64,000 bases of DNA. Origin: Burkholderia pseudomultivorans (lineage in GTDB: Bacteria; Pseudomonadota; Gammaproteobacteria; Burkholderiales; Burkholderiaceae). The position numbers and the translations under genes were made by a program. Below the pieces are notes generated by a model. That model was not told the DNA's origin. It searched no databases and saw nothing but the letters and a program-made list of their open reading frames with translations. Shown here one piece after another: positions 16,497-24,651 of the stretch. The stretch spans positions 2,542,001 through 2,606,000 of the forward strand of contig NZ_CP013378.1 of NCBI RefSeq assembly GCF_001718415.1, read 5' to 3'. Positions within the stretch are counted from its first letter, which is position 1. Every line of letters starts with the position of its first letter.

Positions 16497-17419
16497 GCGA
16501 CGTCAACCTCGGTCACGATGCGCCGGCCTTCGTCGCGAACGCCGCGAGCTGGTACGAAGCGTCGGCGCGGCAGCGCATCGACGGGCTGCTCGACGCGGGC
16601 AGCTTCGGCGAATTCCTCGGGCCGGCCGAACGCGTGACGAGCCCGCACCTGCCGCTGTTCGACCTGCCGCAGCAGTTCGACGACGGCATGGTGGTCGGCC
16701 ACGGCCGGCTCGACGGCCGGCCGGTGTTCGTCGCCGCGCAGGAGGGCCGCTTCATGGGCGGCGCGTTCGGCGAAGTGCACGGCGCGAAGCTGACCGGCCT
16801 CTTGCGCGCGGCGCGCGAATGCGGCACGCCGGTGCTGATCCTGTTCGATACGGGCGGCGTGCGGCTGCAGGAGGCGAATGCGGGCGAGCTCGCGATCGCC
16901 GAGATCATGCGGGCGCTCGTCGAGGCGCGCACGGCCGGCGTGCCGGTAATCGGCCTGATCGGCGGCCGCGCGGGCTGCTACGGCGGCGGCGGGCTGCTCG
17001 CCGCGTGCTGCTCGGCGCTCGCGGTGTCGGAGCAGGGCCGCATCAGCGTGTCGGGGCCGGAAGTGATCGAGACCAATCGCGGCGTCGAGGAATTCGATGC
17101 GAAGGACCGCGCGCTGATCTGGCGCACGATGGGCGGCAAGCACCGGCGCCTGATCGGCGGCGCGGACCGCTACGTCGCCGACACGCCACAGGCGTTTCGC
17201 GCGGCGGCGCTCGAGCTGATCGGCTGCGCGCCGACGTTCGACACGGCGATGCTGCGCGCCGAGCAGGCGCGGCTCGACACACGCGTCGCGCGTTTCGGTG
17301 CGTGCGCGGATGCGCTCGACGTGTGGCGCACGCTGGGCGCCAACGCGCCGGAAGCGATTCCCGGGATGCCGGACGACGCGTTCATTGCGCTCGCCGATCA
17401 ACTGCAGGAGTTGAAATGA
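16493..17419 (+). CDS. mdcD: Malonate decarboxylase subunit beta
   Basis: Catalytic carboxyl-transferase-like subunit of 308 residues that, with MdcE, decarboxylates malonyl-S-MdcC to acetyl-S-MdcC. It belongs to the crotonase/carboxyltransferase fold. The oxyanion regions are visible as FMGGAFGEVHGAKLTGLL and LFDTGGVRLQEANAGEL, with IGLIGGRAGCYGGGGLL after them. Its ATG overlaps the mdcC stop. A 58-base gap separates it from mdcE, the largest spacing inside this operon. Biotin independence of the enzyme is a family property, and no biotin subunit (madA/madB type) is seen. Confidence 0.95.
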   Translation: MSDVNLGHDAPAFVANAASWYEASARQRIDGLLDAGSFGEFLGPAERVTSPHLPLFDLPQQFDDGMVVGHGRLDGRPVFVAAQEGRFMGGAFGEVHGAKLTGLLRAARECGTPVLILFDTGGVRLQEANAGELAIAEIMRALVEARTAGVPVIGLIGGRAGCYGGGGLLAACCSALAVSEQGRISVSGPEVIETNRGVEEFDAKDRALIWRTMGGKHRRLIGGADRYVADTPQAFRAAALELIGCAPTFDTAMLRAEQARLDTRVARFGACADALDVWRTLGANAPEAIPGMPDDAFIALADQLQELK

Positions 17420-17477
17420 AACCACGCTCACTCGGTTTGCCGCACCCCGGACGGGGCGGCCCGGCAGGAGGCCTCGC

Positions 17478-18185
17478 ATGACGCTCGACGAAGTCCTGAA
17501 CGCGCTGTTCCCGCACGGCCATGCGATCGCGCGCGACGGCGGCCTGCTCGCCGGTCATGCGGAACTGGGCGGCGCGCGCGTCGACGTGATCGGCGTGGCC
17601 GAACGCTTGCCGTTCGGCATCGATGAAGCGCTGAAACTCGCGTCGCACGTGCTCGACACGATCGAGCGCGGCGCGGCGACGCCGATCCTCGTGCTGGTCG
17701 ACAGCGACAGCCAGCGGATGAGCAAGCGCGACGAACTGCTGGGCCTGAACGAAGGGCTGTCGCATCTCGCGAAGTGCCTGATCCACGCGGATCTCGCCGG
17801 GCATCGGACGATCGGCGTGCTGTATGGCCACACGGCGGCCGGCGCGTTCATCGCGACCGCGCTGGCGACGCGCACGCTGCTCGCGCTGCCGGGCGCCGAG
17901 CCGGAAGTGATGGACCTGCCGTCGATGTCGCGCGTGACGAAGCTGCCGATCGACGTGCTCAAGGAGATGTCGCGTTCGACGGCCGTGTTCGCGCCGGGCC
18001 TCGACAATCTCGTCAAGATGGGCGCGGTCGATGCGGTGCTCGATCCGGCGCGGGCGCTCGATGCGCAGGTCGCGTCATGGCTCGCGAAGCCGGTCGACCG
18101 CGTCGATCGCCGCGCCGCGCGCGGGCGGCCGGTCGCGGCCGAGGTCGCACAGCGCGTCGAGGCGCTCGCGCGTGCCGCACGCTGA
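17478..18185 (+). CDS. mdcE: Malonate decarboxylase subunit gamma
   Basis: Partner of MdcD, 235 residues, with a carboxyltransferase-like fold and the conserved loop VLYGHTAAGAFIATALA, equivalent to the Gly-rich site of the family. It begins with MTLDEVLNALFPHGH after GGAGG. The last 14 bases overlap the start of mdcG, favouring coupled translation. Beta and gamma together form the decarboxylase core. Confidence 0.93.
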   Translation: MTLDEVLNALFPHGHAIARDGGLLAGHAELGGARVDVIGVAERLPFGIDEALKLASHVLDTIERGAATPILVLVDSDSQRMSKRDELLGLNEGLSHLAKCLIHADLAGHRTIGVLYGHTAAGAFIATALATRTLLALPGAEPEVMDLPSMSRVTKLPIDVLKEMSRSTAVFAPGLDNLVKMGAVDAVLDPARALDAQVASWLAKPVDRVDRRAARGRPVAAEVAQRVEALARAAR

Positions 18186-18840
18186 CGCACCGCTGCGCCG
18201 CCACACGCTCGTCACGCTGACGGCGGCGGGGTGGCGCGCGGCGTTCGCGCGCGATCCGCTGCTGGCGGCCGATCCGTGCGCGCAGAGCTGGGCGGAGCAC
18301 GGCTGGCCGCTGATCGTGCGCCGCGCGTCGCCGGACGAGGCGGCGGCCGGCCGCGTGCCGCTCGGCATGCCGCTGCCGCCGTCGGCCGGCAAGCGTCGCA
18401 TCGCGCTGAACGTCTCCGCCGATGCGCTCGCGACGGTCGGCCCGCTGCCGGCGCTGGCCGATGTGCGCGGCGCGGCGCCCGACGCGTGGCAACCGGCGTT
18501 GCGCGAGCTCGATGCGCTCGGCGCGCGCTGCGGCGTGCCGGGGCGCGCGTTCGGCAGCCTCGCATGGCAGTGGCTGACGGGCGAAACCTATCTGGGCGCG
18601 TCGTCCGATCTCGACCTCGTATTTCCGCTGCCGGGCGCAGGCCGGCTCGCGCCGCTGCTCGACGGGCTCGCGGCGGTCGATGCGCACGCGCCGATGCGCA
18701 TCGACGGCGAGCTGCTGCGCGACGATGGGGCGGGCGTCAACTGGCGCGAGCTGCAGGCGCGGCTGCCCGAGGTCGCGCTGAAGACCGCGACCGGCGTCGA
18801 GCTGGTTTCGGCAGACCTGTTCACCGGGGCCGGACGATGA
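18172..18840 (+). CDS. mdcG: Phosphoribosyl-dephospho-CoA transferase (holo-ACP synthase)
   Basis: Nucleotidyltransferase of 222 residues that joins the prosthetic group to apo-MdcC. The nucleotidyltransferase signature is SSDLDLVFPLP, with the catalytic acidic pair, near residue 145; upstream is the conserved RAFGSLAWQWLTG. The start is GTG at 18172, inside the mdcE gene by 14 bases. It is the only start that keeps the family N-terminus (RHTLVTLTAAGW) without invading mdcE further. It overlaps mdcB by 4 bases. Confidence 0.9.
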   Translation: MPHADAPLRRHTLVTLTAAGWRAAFARDPLLAADPCAQSWAEHGWPLIVRRASPDEAAAGRVPLGMPLPPSAGKRRIALNVSADALATVGPLPALADVRGAAPDAWQPALRELDALGARCGVPGRAFGSLAWQWLTGETYLGASSDLDLVFPLPGAGRLAPLLDGLAAVDAHAPMRIDGELLRDDGAGVNWRELQARLPEVALKTATGVELVSADLFTGAGR

Positions 18841-19703
18841 GCGCGCGAGCCGTCTGTCGCATCCCGGCGCCGACCGACGCCGAGCGCATCGCGGCGCTCG
18901 CCGAGCACAGCCTCCTGCTCGAGATCGACACCTATCCGAAGCCGGGGCTCGTCAGCCACGTCGATACCGGCAGTCATGCGGACATGGATGCCGCAATGTT
19001 TGCGCGCAGCGCGGCCGTGCTGCGGCCGTATTTCGCGGAACTGGCCGAGGCGGGCGCGCGCGACGCGGAGATGGCCGCGCTGCGCAAGATCGGCCTGCGT
19101 GCCGAGCATGCGATGCTCGCGGCGACGGGCGGCGTCAACACCCATCGCGGCGCGATCTTCGGGCTCGGGCTGCTGTGCGCGGCCGCGGGCCGGCGCGGCG
19201 TGCCCGGCGCGGTGCCCCGCGACCTGACGCTCGGCGCGTGGGTGGCGCGCCGCTGGGGCGCCGATATCCTCGGCGGCCCGCGCCTGCCCGACAGCCATGG
19301 CGAGCGCGCGAGCCGCCGCTACGGCGTCGGCGGCGCGCGCCGCGAAGCGGCCGACGGTTTCGTCACCGTCTATCGGGTCGGGCTGCCCGCGCTGCGGCGC
19401 GCACGGCTCGACCGGCCGGACGATCCGGAAGCCGCGCGCGTCGACGCCTGCTTCGCGCTGATCGCCGCGCTCGACGACACGAACCTGCTGCACCGCGGCG
19501 GGCAGGCCGGCCTCGATTTCGCGTGGGCGGCCGCGCGCGCGTTCGTCGCACGCGGCGGCGTGCGCGCGCGCGACTGGCGGCTGCGCGCAGCCGCCGCGCA
19601 TCGCGCGTTCGTCGCGCGGCGGCTGAGCCCGGGCGGCGCGGCCGACCTGCTCGCGATGAGCGTGTTCGTCGATGCGCTCGAACCGGACGAGGCGACGCGA
19701 TGA
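18837..19703 (+). CDS. mdcB: Triphosphoribosyl-dephospho-CoA synthase
   Basis: Makes 2-(5-triphosphoribosyl)-3-dephospho-CoA from ATP and dephospho-CoA, the precursor attached by MdcG. It has 288 residues and the family blocks LLLEIDTYPKPGLVSHVDTG, GGVNTHRGAIFGLGLLCA, SHGERASRRYGVGGAR and DDTNLLHRGG. The CitG/MdcB family is shared with citrate lyase, but the mdc context fixes the role. ATGA overlaps join it to mdcG and mdcH. Confidence 0.94.
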   Translation: MSARAVCRIPAPTDAERIAALAEHSLLLEIDTYPKPGLVSHVDTGSHADMDAAMFARSAAVLRPYFAELAEAGARDAEMAALRKIGLRAEHAMLAATGGVNTHRGAIFGLGLLCAAAGRRGVPGAVPRDLTLGAWVARRWGADILGGPRLPDSHGERASRRYGVGGARREAADGFVTVYRVGLPALRRARLDRPDDPEAARVDACFALIAALDDTNLLHRGGQAGLDFAWAAARAFVARGGVRARDWRLRAAAAHRAFVARRLSPGGAADLLAMSVFVDALEPDEATR

Positions 19704-20632
19704 CGCTGGCCATCCTCTGCTCGGGGCAGGGCGCGCAGCGCGCCGACATGTTCGATCTGACCGGCGCCGCGCCGCAGGCCGACGCGCTGTTCGCGCACGC
19801 GGGACGGCTGCTCGGCGACGATCCGCGCACGTGGGTCCGGCAGGCCGGTTCGGACGCGCTGCGCGAGAACCGCGCCGCGCAGATTCTCTGCACGGTGCAG
19901 GCGCTGGCGGCCGCCGCGCTGCTCGAAGCGGCATGGCCGCGCCGGCGCTGCGTGGCCGGCTACAGCGTCGGCGAAGTCGCGTCGTGGAGCGTCGCGGGGA
20001 TCGTCGACCCGCACGACGCGCTCGACCTGGCGGCCGCGCGTGCGCAGGCGATGGACGCCGCGAGCGACGGCGACGAGCGGATGGCGTTCGTGCGCGGGTT
20101 GTCGCGCGCGCAGCTCGCGCAGCTTTGCGACGGCCGCGAGGCCGCGATCGCGATCGCCAATCCCGGCGATGCGTTCGTGGTCGCCGGGACGCAGGCCGAT
20201 GTCGATGCGGTGGCCAACGATGCCGTACATGCCGGCGCGCAGCGCGTCGCGCCCGTGTGCGTGCGGATCGCGTCCCACACGCGCCGGCTCGCGGCCGCCG
20301 TGCCCGTGTTTCGCGCGTCGCTCGCCGCGCTGCGCGTGCGCCGGCCGCTGCCCGGCACGCGGCTGTTCTCGGGGATCGACGGTGCGTCGGTGCTCGACGT
20401 CGACGCCGGGCTCGACAAGCTCGCGCGCCAGATCGCCGAGCCGGTCGAGTGGGCGGCGTGCCTGGCGGCATGCGTGGAGGCCGGCGCGACAGCGTTTCTC
20501 GAACTCGGGCCCGGGCGCGCGCTGGCCGACATGGCGAGCGGCGCCTACCCGGCGCTGCCGGCGCGCAGCCTCGCCGATTTTCGCTCGGTCGACGGCGTGA
20601 CGGGCTGGCTTGCGCGCGTCGCCGCAGGCTGA
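19700..20632 (+). CDS. mdcH: Malonate decarboxylase subunit epsilon (malonyl-CoA:ACP transacylase)
   Basis: Malonyl transferase of 310 residues that charges the decarboxylase with its first malonyl group from malonyl-CoA. It shows the FabD-family entry motif SGQGAQ (8-13) and the nucleophile elbow GYSVGE with Ser89; the usual His before the Ser (GHSxGE) is a Tyr here. SHTRRLAAAVP gives the catalytic His region, and a C-terminal LELGPGRALADM follows. It is the last gene of the operon, overlapping mdcB by 4 bases. No strong terminator is visible in the 118 bases after it. Confidence 0.92.
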   Translation: MTLAILCSGQGAQRADMFDLTGAAPQADALFAHAGRLLGDDPRTWVRQAGSDALRENRAAQILCTVQALAAAALLEAAWPRRRCVAGYSVGEVASWSVAGIVDPHDALDLAAARAQAMDAASDGDERMAFVRGLSRAQLAQLCDGREAAIAIANPGDAFVVAGTQADVDAVANDAVHAGAQRVAPVCVRIASHTRRLAAAVPVFRASLAALRVRRPLPGTRLFSGIDGASVLDVDAGLDKLARQIAEPVEWAACLAACVEAGATAFLELGPGRALADMASGAYPALPARSLADFRSVDGVTGWLARVAAG

Positions 20633-20712
20633 TCGAACGCGCGGCGACGCGTGCGCCGCGCAGCCGTTTCGCACCGTGTGTTGCGCCGACGCAGCACCGC
20701 CGCGACGGGCGC

Positions 20713-20740
20713 TTGCCACGCGAATTGGCGTCGCTACAAT
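20713..20740 (+). promoter_or_regulatory. Sigma-70 promoter of the phospholipase D-like gene
   Basis: TTGCCA (20713-20718), 16 bases, TACAAT (20735-20740). The start would be near 20747, only a few bases before the ATG at 20751, so the transcript may be nearly leaderless. Confidence 0.55.
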
Positions 20741-20750
20741 GGCGCCCGCC

Positions 20751-21260
20751 ATGAGACCAGCCGCCTTACTCGTCGCCGCGCTCGGCTGCGCGGCGACCGC
20801 CCACGCCGCCCAGATTCCGTCCGACGCCGCGTCCGTCGGCGCCTATTTTTCATACGACAACGCGGCAGCCGACGCGACCGTCGACCTGATCGAACGCGCG
20901 CAGCGCCGCGTGCTGCTGGCAGGCTATGCGTACGTGCCGCCGGCCGTCGCAAGCGCGCTGCGGGCGGCCCGCGCGCGCGGGATCGAGGTGCGCGTCGTGC
21001 TCGTGCGTTCGGCGCACGCGGGCAAGTACAGCGGCGCAGGCTATCTGAAGTCGGCCGGCATCGACGTCGCGATCGACTCGCGACATGGCGATCCGGCGCC
21101 GCGCTTCGTGATCGTCGACGACAGCGTCGCGCTGACCACGCTGTCCGGCGACGCGGCCGCGCGTGCCGAGACGGTCAACGTCTTTCATCGCGCGCCCGAG
21201 CTCGCGCAATCCTACGCACAATCGTTCTGGCGCCTGTACCGGCAGGCGGGCGGTTTCTGA
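20751..21260 (+). CDS. Exported phospholipase D-like protein with degenerate HKD site
   Basis: Secreted protein of 169 residues: signal peptide ending near ATAHA-AQ, then one phospholipase D-like domain as in the single-domain Nuc/PLD nucleases. The fold blocks are recognisable: YDNAAADATVDLIERAQRRV, LLAGYAYVPPAVASAL and GIEVRVVLVRSAHAGKYSG. The catalytic HxK(x)4D region reads PAPRFVIVDD, so the His and Lys are lost while the Asp remains. The following GSxN is replaced by LSGD. It is probably not a functional nuclease or lipase (inference). Starts at 20739 or 20751 are both possible; 20751 fits the signal peptide and promoter better. Confidence 0.7.
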   Translation: MRPAALLVAALGCAATAHAAQIPSDAASVGAYFSYDNAAADATVDLIERAQRRVLLAGYAYVPPAVASALRAARARGIEVRVVLVRSAHAGKYSGAGYLKSAGIDVAIDSRHGDPAPRFVIVDDSVALTTLSGDAAARAETVNVFHRAPELAQSYAQSFWRLYRQAGGF

Positions 21261-21422
21261 CGCCGCGCGAGCGCGCGCAAGCCGCGCGCGGGCCGGGTCG
21301 CCGCGCACGCGGCACGCACGCCGGTATGACCCCGCTTGCATCGAAGGCGTCGATGCACCAAGCTCGTTAGCAGGGCGCCGGCGCAGGTCGCGCAAGGCCG
21401 GCGCAGGGGCAGGGAGCCGATC

Positions 21423-22091
21423 ATGACCGAGTGTTTCGCCGATCGTGCCGACGCGGGCAGCCGGCTCGCCGGCGCGCTGCACGACTACGCGGGGCGCGGC
21501 GACGTCGTCGTGCTCGCGTTGCCGCGCGGAGGAGTGCCGGTCGCATATCCGGTCGCGCAGGCGCTGCGCGCGCCGCTCGACATACTGGTCGTGCGCAAGC
21601 TCGGCGTGCCGTACGAGCCCGAGCTCGCGATGGGCGCGATCGCGACGGGCGGCACGATTCATCTGCAGCATGCGGTGATCCGCTCGATGGGCGTGACCGA
21701 TGCGCAGCTCGCCGACACGATCGCGCGCGAAAGCGACGAACTGAAGCGCCGCGAAGCCCTTTATCGCGGCGCGCGGGCGCCGTTGCCGGTCGAGGGGCGC
21801 ACCGCGATCGTCGTCGACGACGGCGTCGCGACCGGCGCCTCGATGCGCGTCGCGTTGCAGGCGCTGCGCGAACGCCATCCGGCGCGGATTGTCGCCGCGG
21901 TGCCCGTTGCGCCGGCGAGCGCGCGCCATGCGTTCGACACGCTCGCCGATGCGTTCGTCGCGGTGGTGTGGCCGCTGTCGCTGTTCGGCATCAGCCAGTT
22001 CTATGCCCGCTTCGAGCAGACCGGCGACGACGAGGTGCGCCGGCTGCTCGATGCGGCGTGCGAACCGGGCGGCGACCTCAGCTCCGCCTGA
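21423..22091 (+). CDS. Phosphoribosyltransferase domain protein
   Basis: Type I phosphoribosyltransferase of 222 residues with the PRPP-binding signature AIVVDDGVATGASM and upstream LALPRGGVPVAYPVA. It belongs to the group that in many bacteria occurs with hydrolase or erythromycin-esterase domains; here it is a single domain. The substrate is unknown. The ATG at 21423 lies 9 bases after GGGGCAGGGAG. Its last 14 bases overlap the end of the convergent PHB depolymerase gene, so no terminator can lie between the two. Confidence 0.8.
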   Translation: MTECFADRADAGSRLAGALHDYAGRGDVVVLALPRGGVPVAYPVAQALRAPLDILVVRKLGVPYEPELAMGAIATGGTIHLQHAVIRSMGVTDAQLADTIARESDELKRREALYRGARAPLPVEGRTAIVVDDGVATGASMRVALQALRERHPARIVAAVPVAPASARHAFDTLADAFVAVVWPLSLFGISQFYARFEQTGDDEVRRLLDAACEPGGDLSSA

Positions 22092-23322
22092 TTCTCCGTG
22101 CACGCGCCCGTGGCCGCGCGGCCTCGGCCCGTGCGAACAGGCGCTGCAGCGCCGGATGCACGTCGTCGGTCCAGTGCGCGCCGCAAAACAGTCCGTAGTG
22201 ATCGCAGTCGTCGACGTCGATCCGCTGCCGTTCGCCGGCGGCGAGGCCGCAGCACAAGTCGAGCGCCGCATGGGTCTGGCCGGCGCCCGTGACGGCGTCG
22301 CGCGCGCCTTCGACGGTCAGCAGCGCGATGCCGCGCAGCGCGGCCGGCTCGACGCGCCGGCCGTCGACGTCCCACGTGCCGTTCGCGAGGCACATGCGCT
22401 GGAACACGACATCGACGGTATCGAGAAAGTACTCGGCCGGCATGTCGAGCAGCGCGGTGTATTCGCGCAGCGCGCGCCGTGCCGCGGCGAACGCGGCCAT
22501 GTCGAGGCGCGCCGCGGCGCGCGCATAGTCGTCGATCAGCGTCAGGAAGCGCTGCGGATACAGCAGCGCGATCTCGCCTTGCTGCAGATAGGTCGGGAAC
22601 ACATGGCGGCCCTGTCCGCGAAAGCCGGGCGGCACGATGTCGATCAGGTGACGGCGGCACCACGCGAGCGAATGGGACGCGGCGGCGGCGCCGAGCGTGC
22701 TCGGGTTGAGGCGCGCATCGAGCGGGCCGCCGATCAGCGCGACGCTCGCCGGCGGCGCGAGGCCGCGGCCGGCGCGCAGCGCGAGCGCGCCGAGCGCCGG
22801 CACGGTGGCCTGGCACACCGCGACGACGTGCAGCGGTCGCGCGTCGTCCAGCTGCGCATCGATGAAGCCGTCGAGCATCGCCACGTATTCGTCGAGCCCG
22901 AAGCGGCCCGCGGCGGGCGGGATGTCGCGCGCATTGATCCAGTCGGTCACCGATACGTCGCCGTCGGCGAGCAGCGTCTCGACGGTTTCGCGCATCATCA
23001 CGGCCGCATGACCCGCGAGCGGCACGCACAGCAGCACCGTGCGCGCGGCGCCGGCGCGACCGAAGCGGCGCAGGTCGCAGAACGGCGTGTGCGCGGCGAT
23101 CCGCTCGTCGATGGGGATGTCGCGACCGTCGACGGCCAGCGGCCGGATGTCGAAGCGCGGCGGTCCGGCCGGCGGCCCGAGCAGCGGCTCGAACAGGTCG
23201 TCGTAGCACGACGACGCGGCCTGCGGCAGCGCCGCCGCCGGCCACGCGTCGAACGCGTGCCGTGTCGCGTCGCGCCACGCGCGCATCCATTCCCGCTGCT
23301 GCTCGACGAGGGCGTACCACAT
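22078..23322 (-). CDS. phaZ: Intracellular polyhydroxyalkanoate (PHB) depolymerase
   Basis: Cytoplasmic enzyme of 414 residues that cleaves stored poly(3-hydroxybutyrate) granules. It matches the intracellular PhaZ family along its length: YDDLFEPLLGPPAGPPRFDI, PIDERIAAHTPFCDLRRF, VTDWINARDIP and HVVAVCQATVPALGALAL. In the last, the nucleophile is Cys170 in place of the usual lipase Ser, as in Cupriavidus PhaZ1. The C-terminal DCDHYGLFCGAHW carries the catalytic His. I start at 23322 (MWYALVEQQR) after GAGG; in-frame ATGs at 23358 and 23367 are less likely. The gene is monocistronic. Confidence 0.88.
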   Translation of the reverse strand: MWYALVEQQREWMRAWRDATRHAFDAWPAAALPQAASSCYDDLFEPLLGPPAGPPRFDIRPLAVDGRDIPIDERIAAHTPFCDLRRFGRAGAARTVLLCVPLAGHAAVMMRETVETLLADGDVSVTDWINARDIPPAAGRFGLDEYVAMLDGFIDAQLDDARPLHVVAVCQATVPALGALALRAGRGLAPPASVALIGGPLDARLNPSTLGAAAASHSLAWCRRHLIDIVPPGFRGQGRHVFPTYLQQGEIALLYPQRFLTLIDDYARAAARLDMAAFAAARRALREYTALLDMPAEYFLDTVDVVFQRMCLANGTWDVDGRRVEPAALRGIALLTVEGARDAVTGAGQTHAALDLCCGLAAGERQRIDVDDCDHYGLFCGAHWTDDVHPALQRLFARAEAARPRARARRIRRS

Positions 23323-23522
23323 GGCGGACCTCGCGGTGGAGAAGGCGTGAACCTGCATTATGGTCACGGTTGCGGGGCAGCGGGATGGGTGTTGACGCCT
23401 ACGACGCGCCGGCCGCGCGACGGGTGTCGCGCGCTGCGGCGGGCACGCGCACGCGGCGCTAGGCGCGCACGCGCGACGCTGCTACAGTCGTCGGTCCCAT
23501 TCCCTCAAGCGGAGCGTTTGCG

Positions 23523-24152
23523 ATGAAGCTGATCGGCATGCTGGATTCCCCGTTCGTGCGCCGCGTCGCCATTTCGGCGAAGCTGCTCGACCTGCCGTTC
23601 GAACACGAGCCCCTGTCGGTGTTCCGTCACTTCGACCGGTTCAGGACGGTCAATCCGGTCGTCAAGGCGCCGACGCTCGTGACCGACGACGGCGCGACGC
23701 TGCTCGATTCGTCGCTGATCGTCGACTATCTCGACCACCGCGTCGCGCCGGAACGGCGCCTGCTGCCCGACGCACCCGATGCGCGGCTGCGCGCGCTGGT
23801 GCCGGTCGGCTTCGCGCTCGCGGCGGCCGAGAAGACCGTGCAGGTCGTCTACGAGCAGATGCTGCGGCCGACCGACAAGCAGCACGAACCGTGGCTCGAG
23901 CGCGTGCTGAGCCAGCTCGAGGCCGCGTATGACGCGCTCGAGCCGCTGGTCGCGGCCGCGCACGGCTGGTTCGGCGGCGCGCGGCTGCTGCAGCCGGACG
24001 TGACGACGGCGGTCGCGTGGCGCTTCACGCAGTTCATGGCGGCCGATTTTGCGCCGCTCGCGCGGATCGATCCGGCCCGCTATCCGGCGCTCGCCGCGCA
24101 TTCGGCGCGTGCGGAGGCGCTGCCGGCGTTCGTCGAGACGCCGCTCGACTGA
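23523..24152 (+). CDS. Glutathione S-transferase family protein
   Basis: Cytosolic GST of 209 residues. The thioredoxin-like N-domain has Ser9-Pro10-Phe11 (MLDSPFVRRVAIS) as the likely glutathione-activating position, then VNPVVKAPTLV and the Glu/Asp-Ser glutathione contact (LLDSSLIVDYLD). The all-helical C-domain follows with QPDVTTAVAWRFTQF. The ATG at 23523 follows AAGCGGAGCG. The substrate is not known and it has no operon partner. Confidence 0.85.
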   Translation: MKLIGMLDSPFVRRVAISAKLLDLPFEHEPLSVFRHFDRFRTVNPVVKAPTLVTDDGATLLDSSLIVDYLDHRVAPERRLLPDAPDARLRALVPVGFALAAAEKTVQVVYEQMLRPTDKQHEPWLERVLSQLEAAYDALEPLVAAAHGWFGGARLLQPDVTTAVAWRFTQFMAADFAPLARIDPARYPALAAHSARAEALPAFVETPLD

Positions 24153-24326
24153 AGCGACGACCGGGCCGGCGGCGCAGGCTGGCGGTGCGCGCAGGCGCCG
24201 CCACCCGGGCGCCGTCGATTGTTCTTGGGCGCTGACAAGTGACTTCGCTTTCCTGCGGTTTATCCGGATGGCGGCGATCCCTAGAATCCACTCCATCGAA
24301 TAGCGCATTGCCAGATGGAGTCGATG

Positions 24327-24521
24327 ATGAAAGCCCTGATCGAATCGAGCCTGTACCACCCGTCCGTTCTGCTGCCGCTGGCCGCGCTGACGCAGCTGAT
24401 GGTCGAGCGCGATTTCAATCTCGGCCAGGTCGGCCTGATCGTGGCCGCGCGAGGCGCGCAGGCGGCCGTGGCGCGCTCGCGCGCACTGATCTTCTGCCGG
24501 CACTGCGAAGCGCACGCATGA
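24327..24521 (+). CDS. Small hypothetical protein
   Basis: A frame of 64 codons (MKALIESSLYHPSVLLPL...) with strong G/C preference in third positions, as in neighbouring genes, so probably a real gene. GGAG lies 6 bases before the ATG at 24327; ATGs at 24315 and 24324 are alternatives. A TAGAAT -10-like box is at 24282-24287. The protein has one modestly hydrophobic stretch, an Arg/Ala helix and a C-terminal CRHC pair of cysteines. I do not recognise a family. It is followed by convergent terminators. Confidence 0.45.
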   Translation: MKALIESSLYHPSVLLPLAALTQLMVERDFNLGQVGLIVAARGAQAAVARSRALIFCRHCEAHA

Positions 24522-24543
24522 CGGCGCGCGCCATGCGCAGATG

Positions 24544-24580
24544 AAAAAAAGCCCGGCCGGCGCGCATGCGCCGATCGGGC
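24544..24580 (-). terminator. Rho-independent terminator for the ProP-like gene
   Basis: On the minus strand, a stem GCCCG/CGGGC and CGGCGC/GCGCCG with a small internal loop and an ATGC loop, followed by seven T. It lies 70 bases after the stop of the symporter gene at 24652. Confidence 0.75.
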
Positions 24581-24615
24581 GGATCCGAGGGCCGGGCAGC
24601 CGGCCACACGATCAG

Positions 24616-24640
24616 GCCCCGGTTCCCGCCGGGGCTTTTT
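24616..24640 (+). terminator. Rho-independent terminator (plus strand)
   Basis: Stem GCCCCGG / CCGGGGC with a 6-base loop, then TTTTT. It ends transcripts coming from the GST and small-protein genes, just before the convergent symporter gene. Confidence 0.75.
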
Positions 24641-24651
24641 CATTGCGGCGC

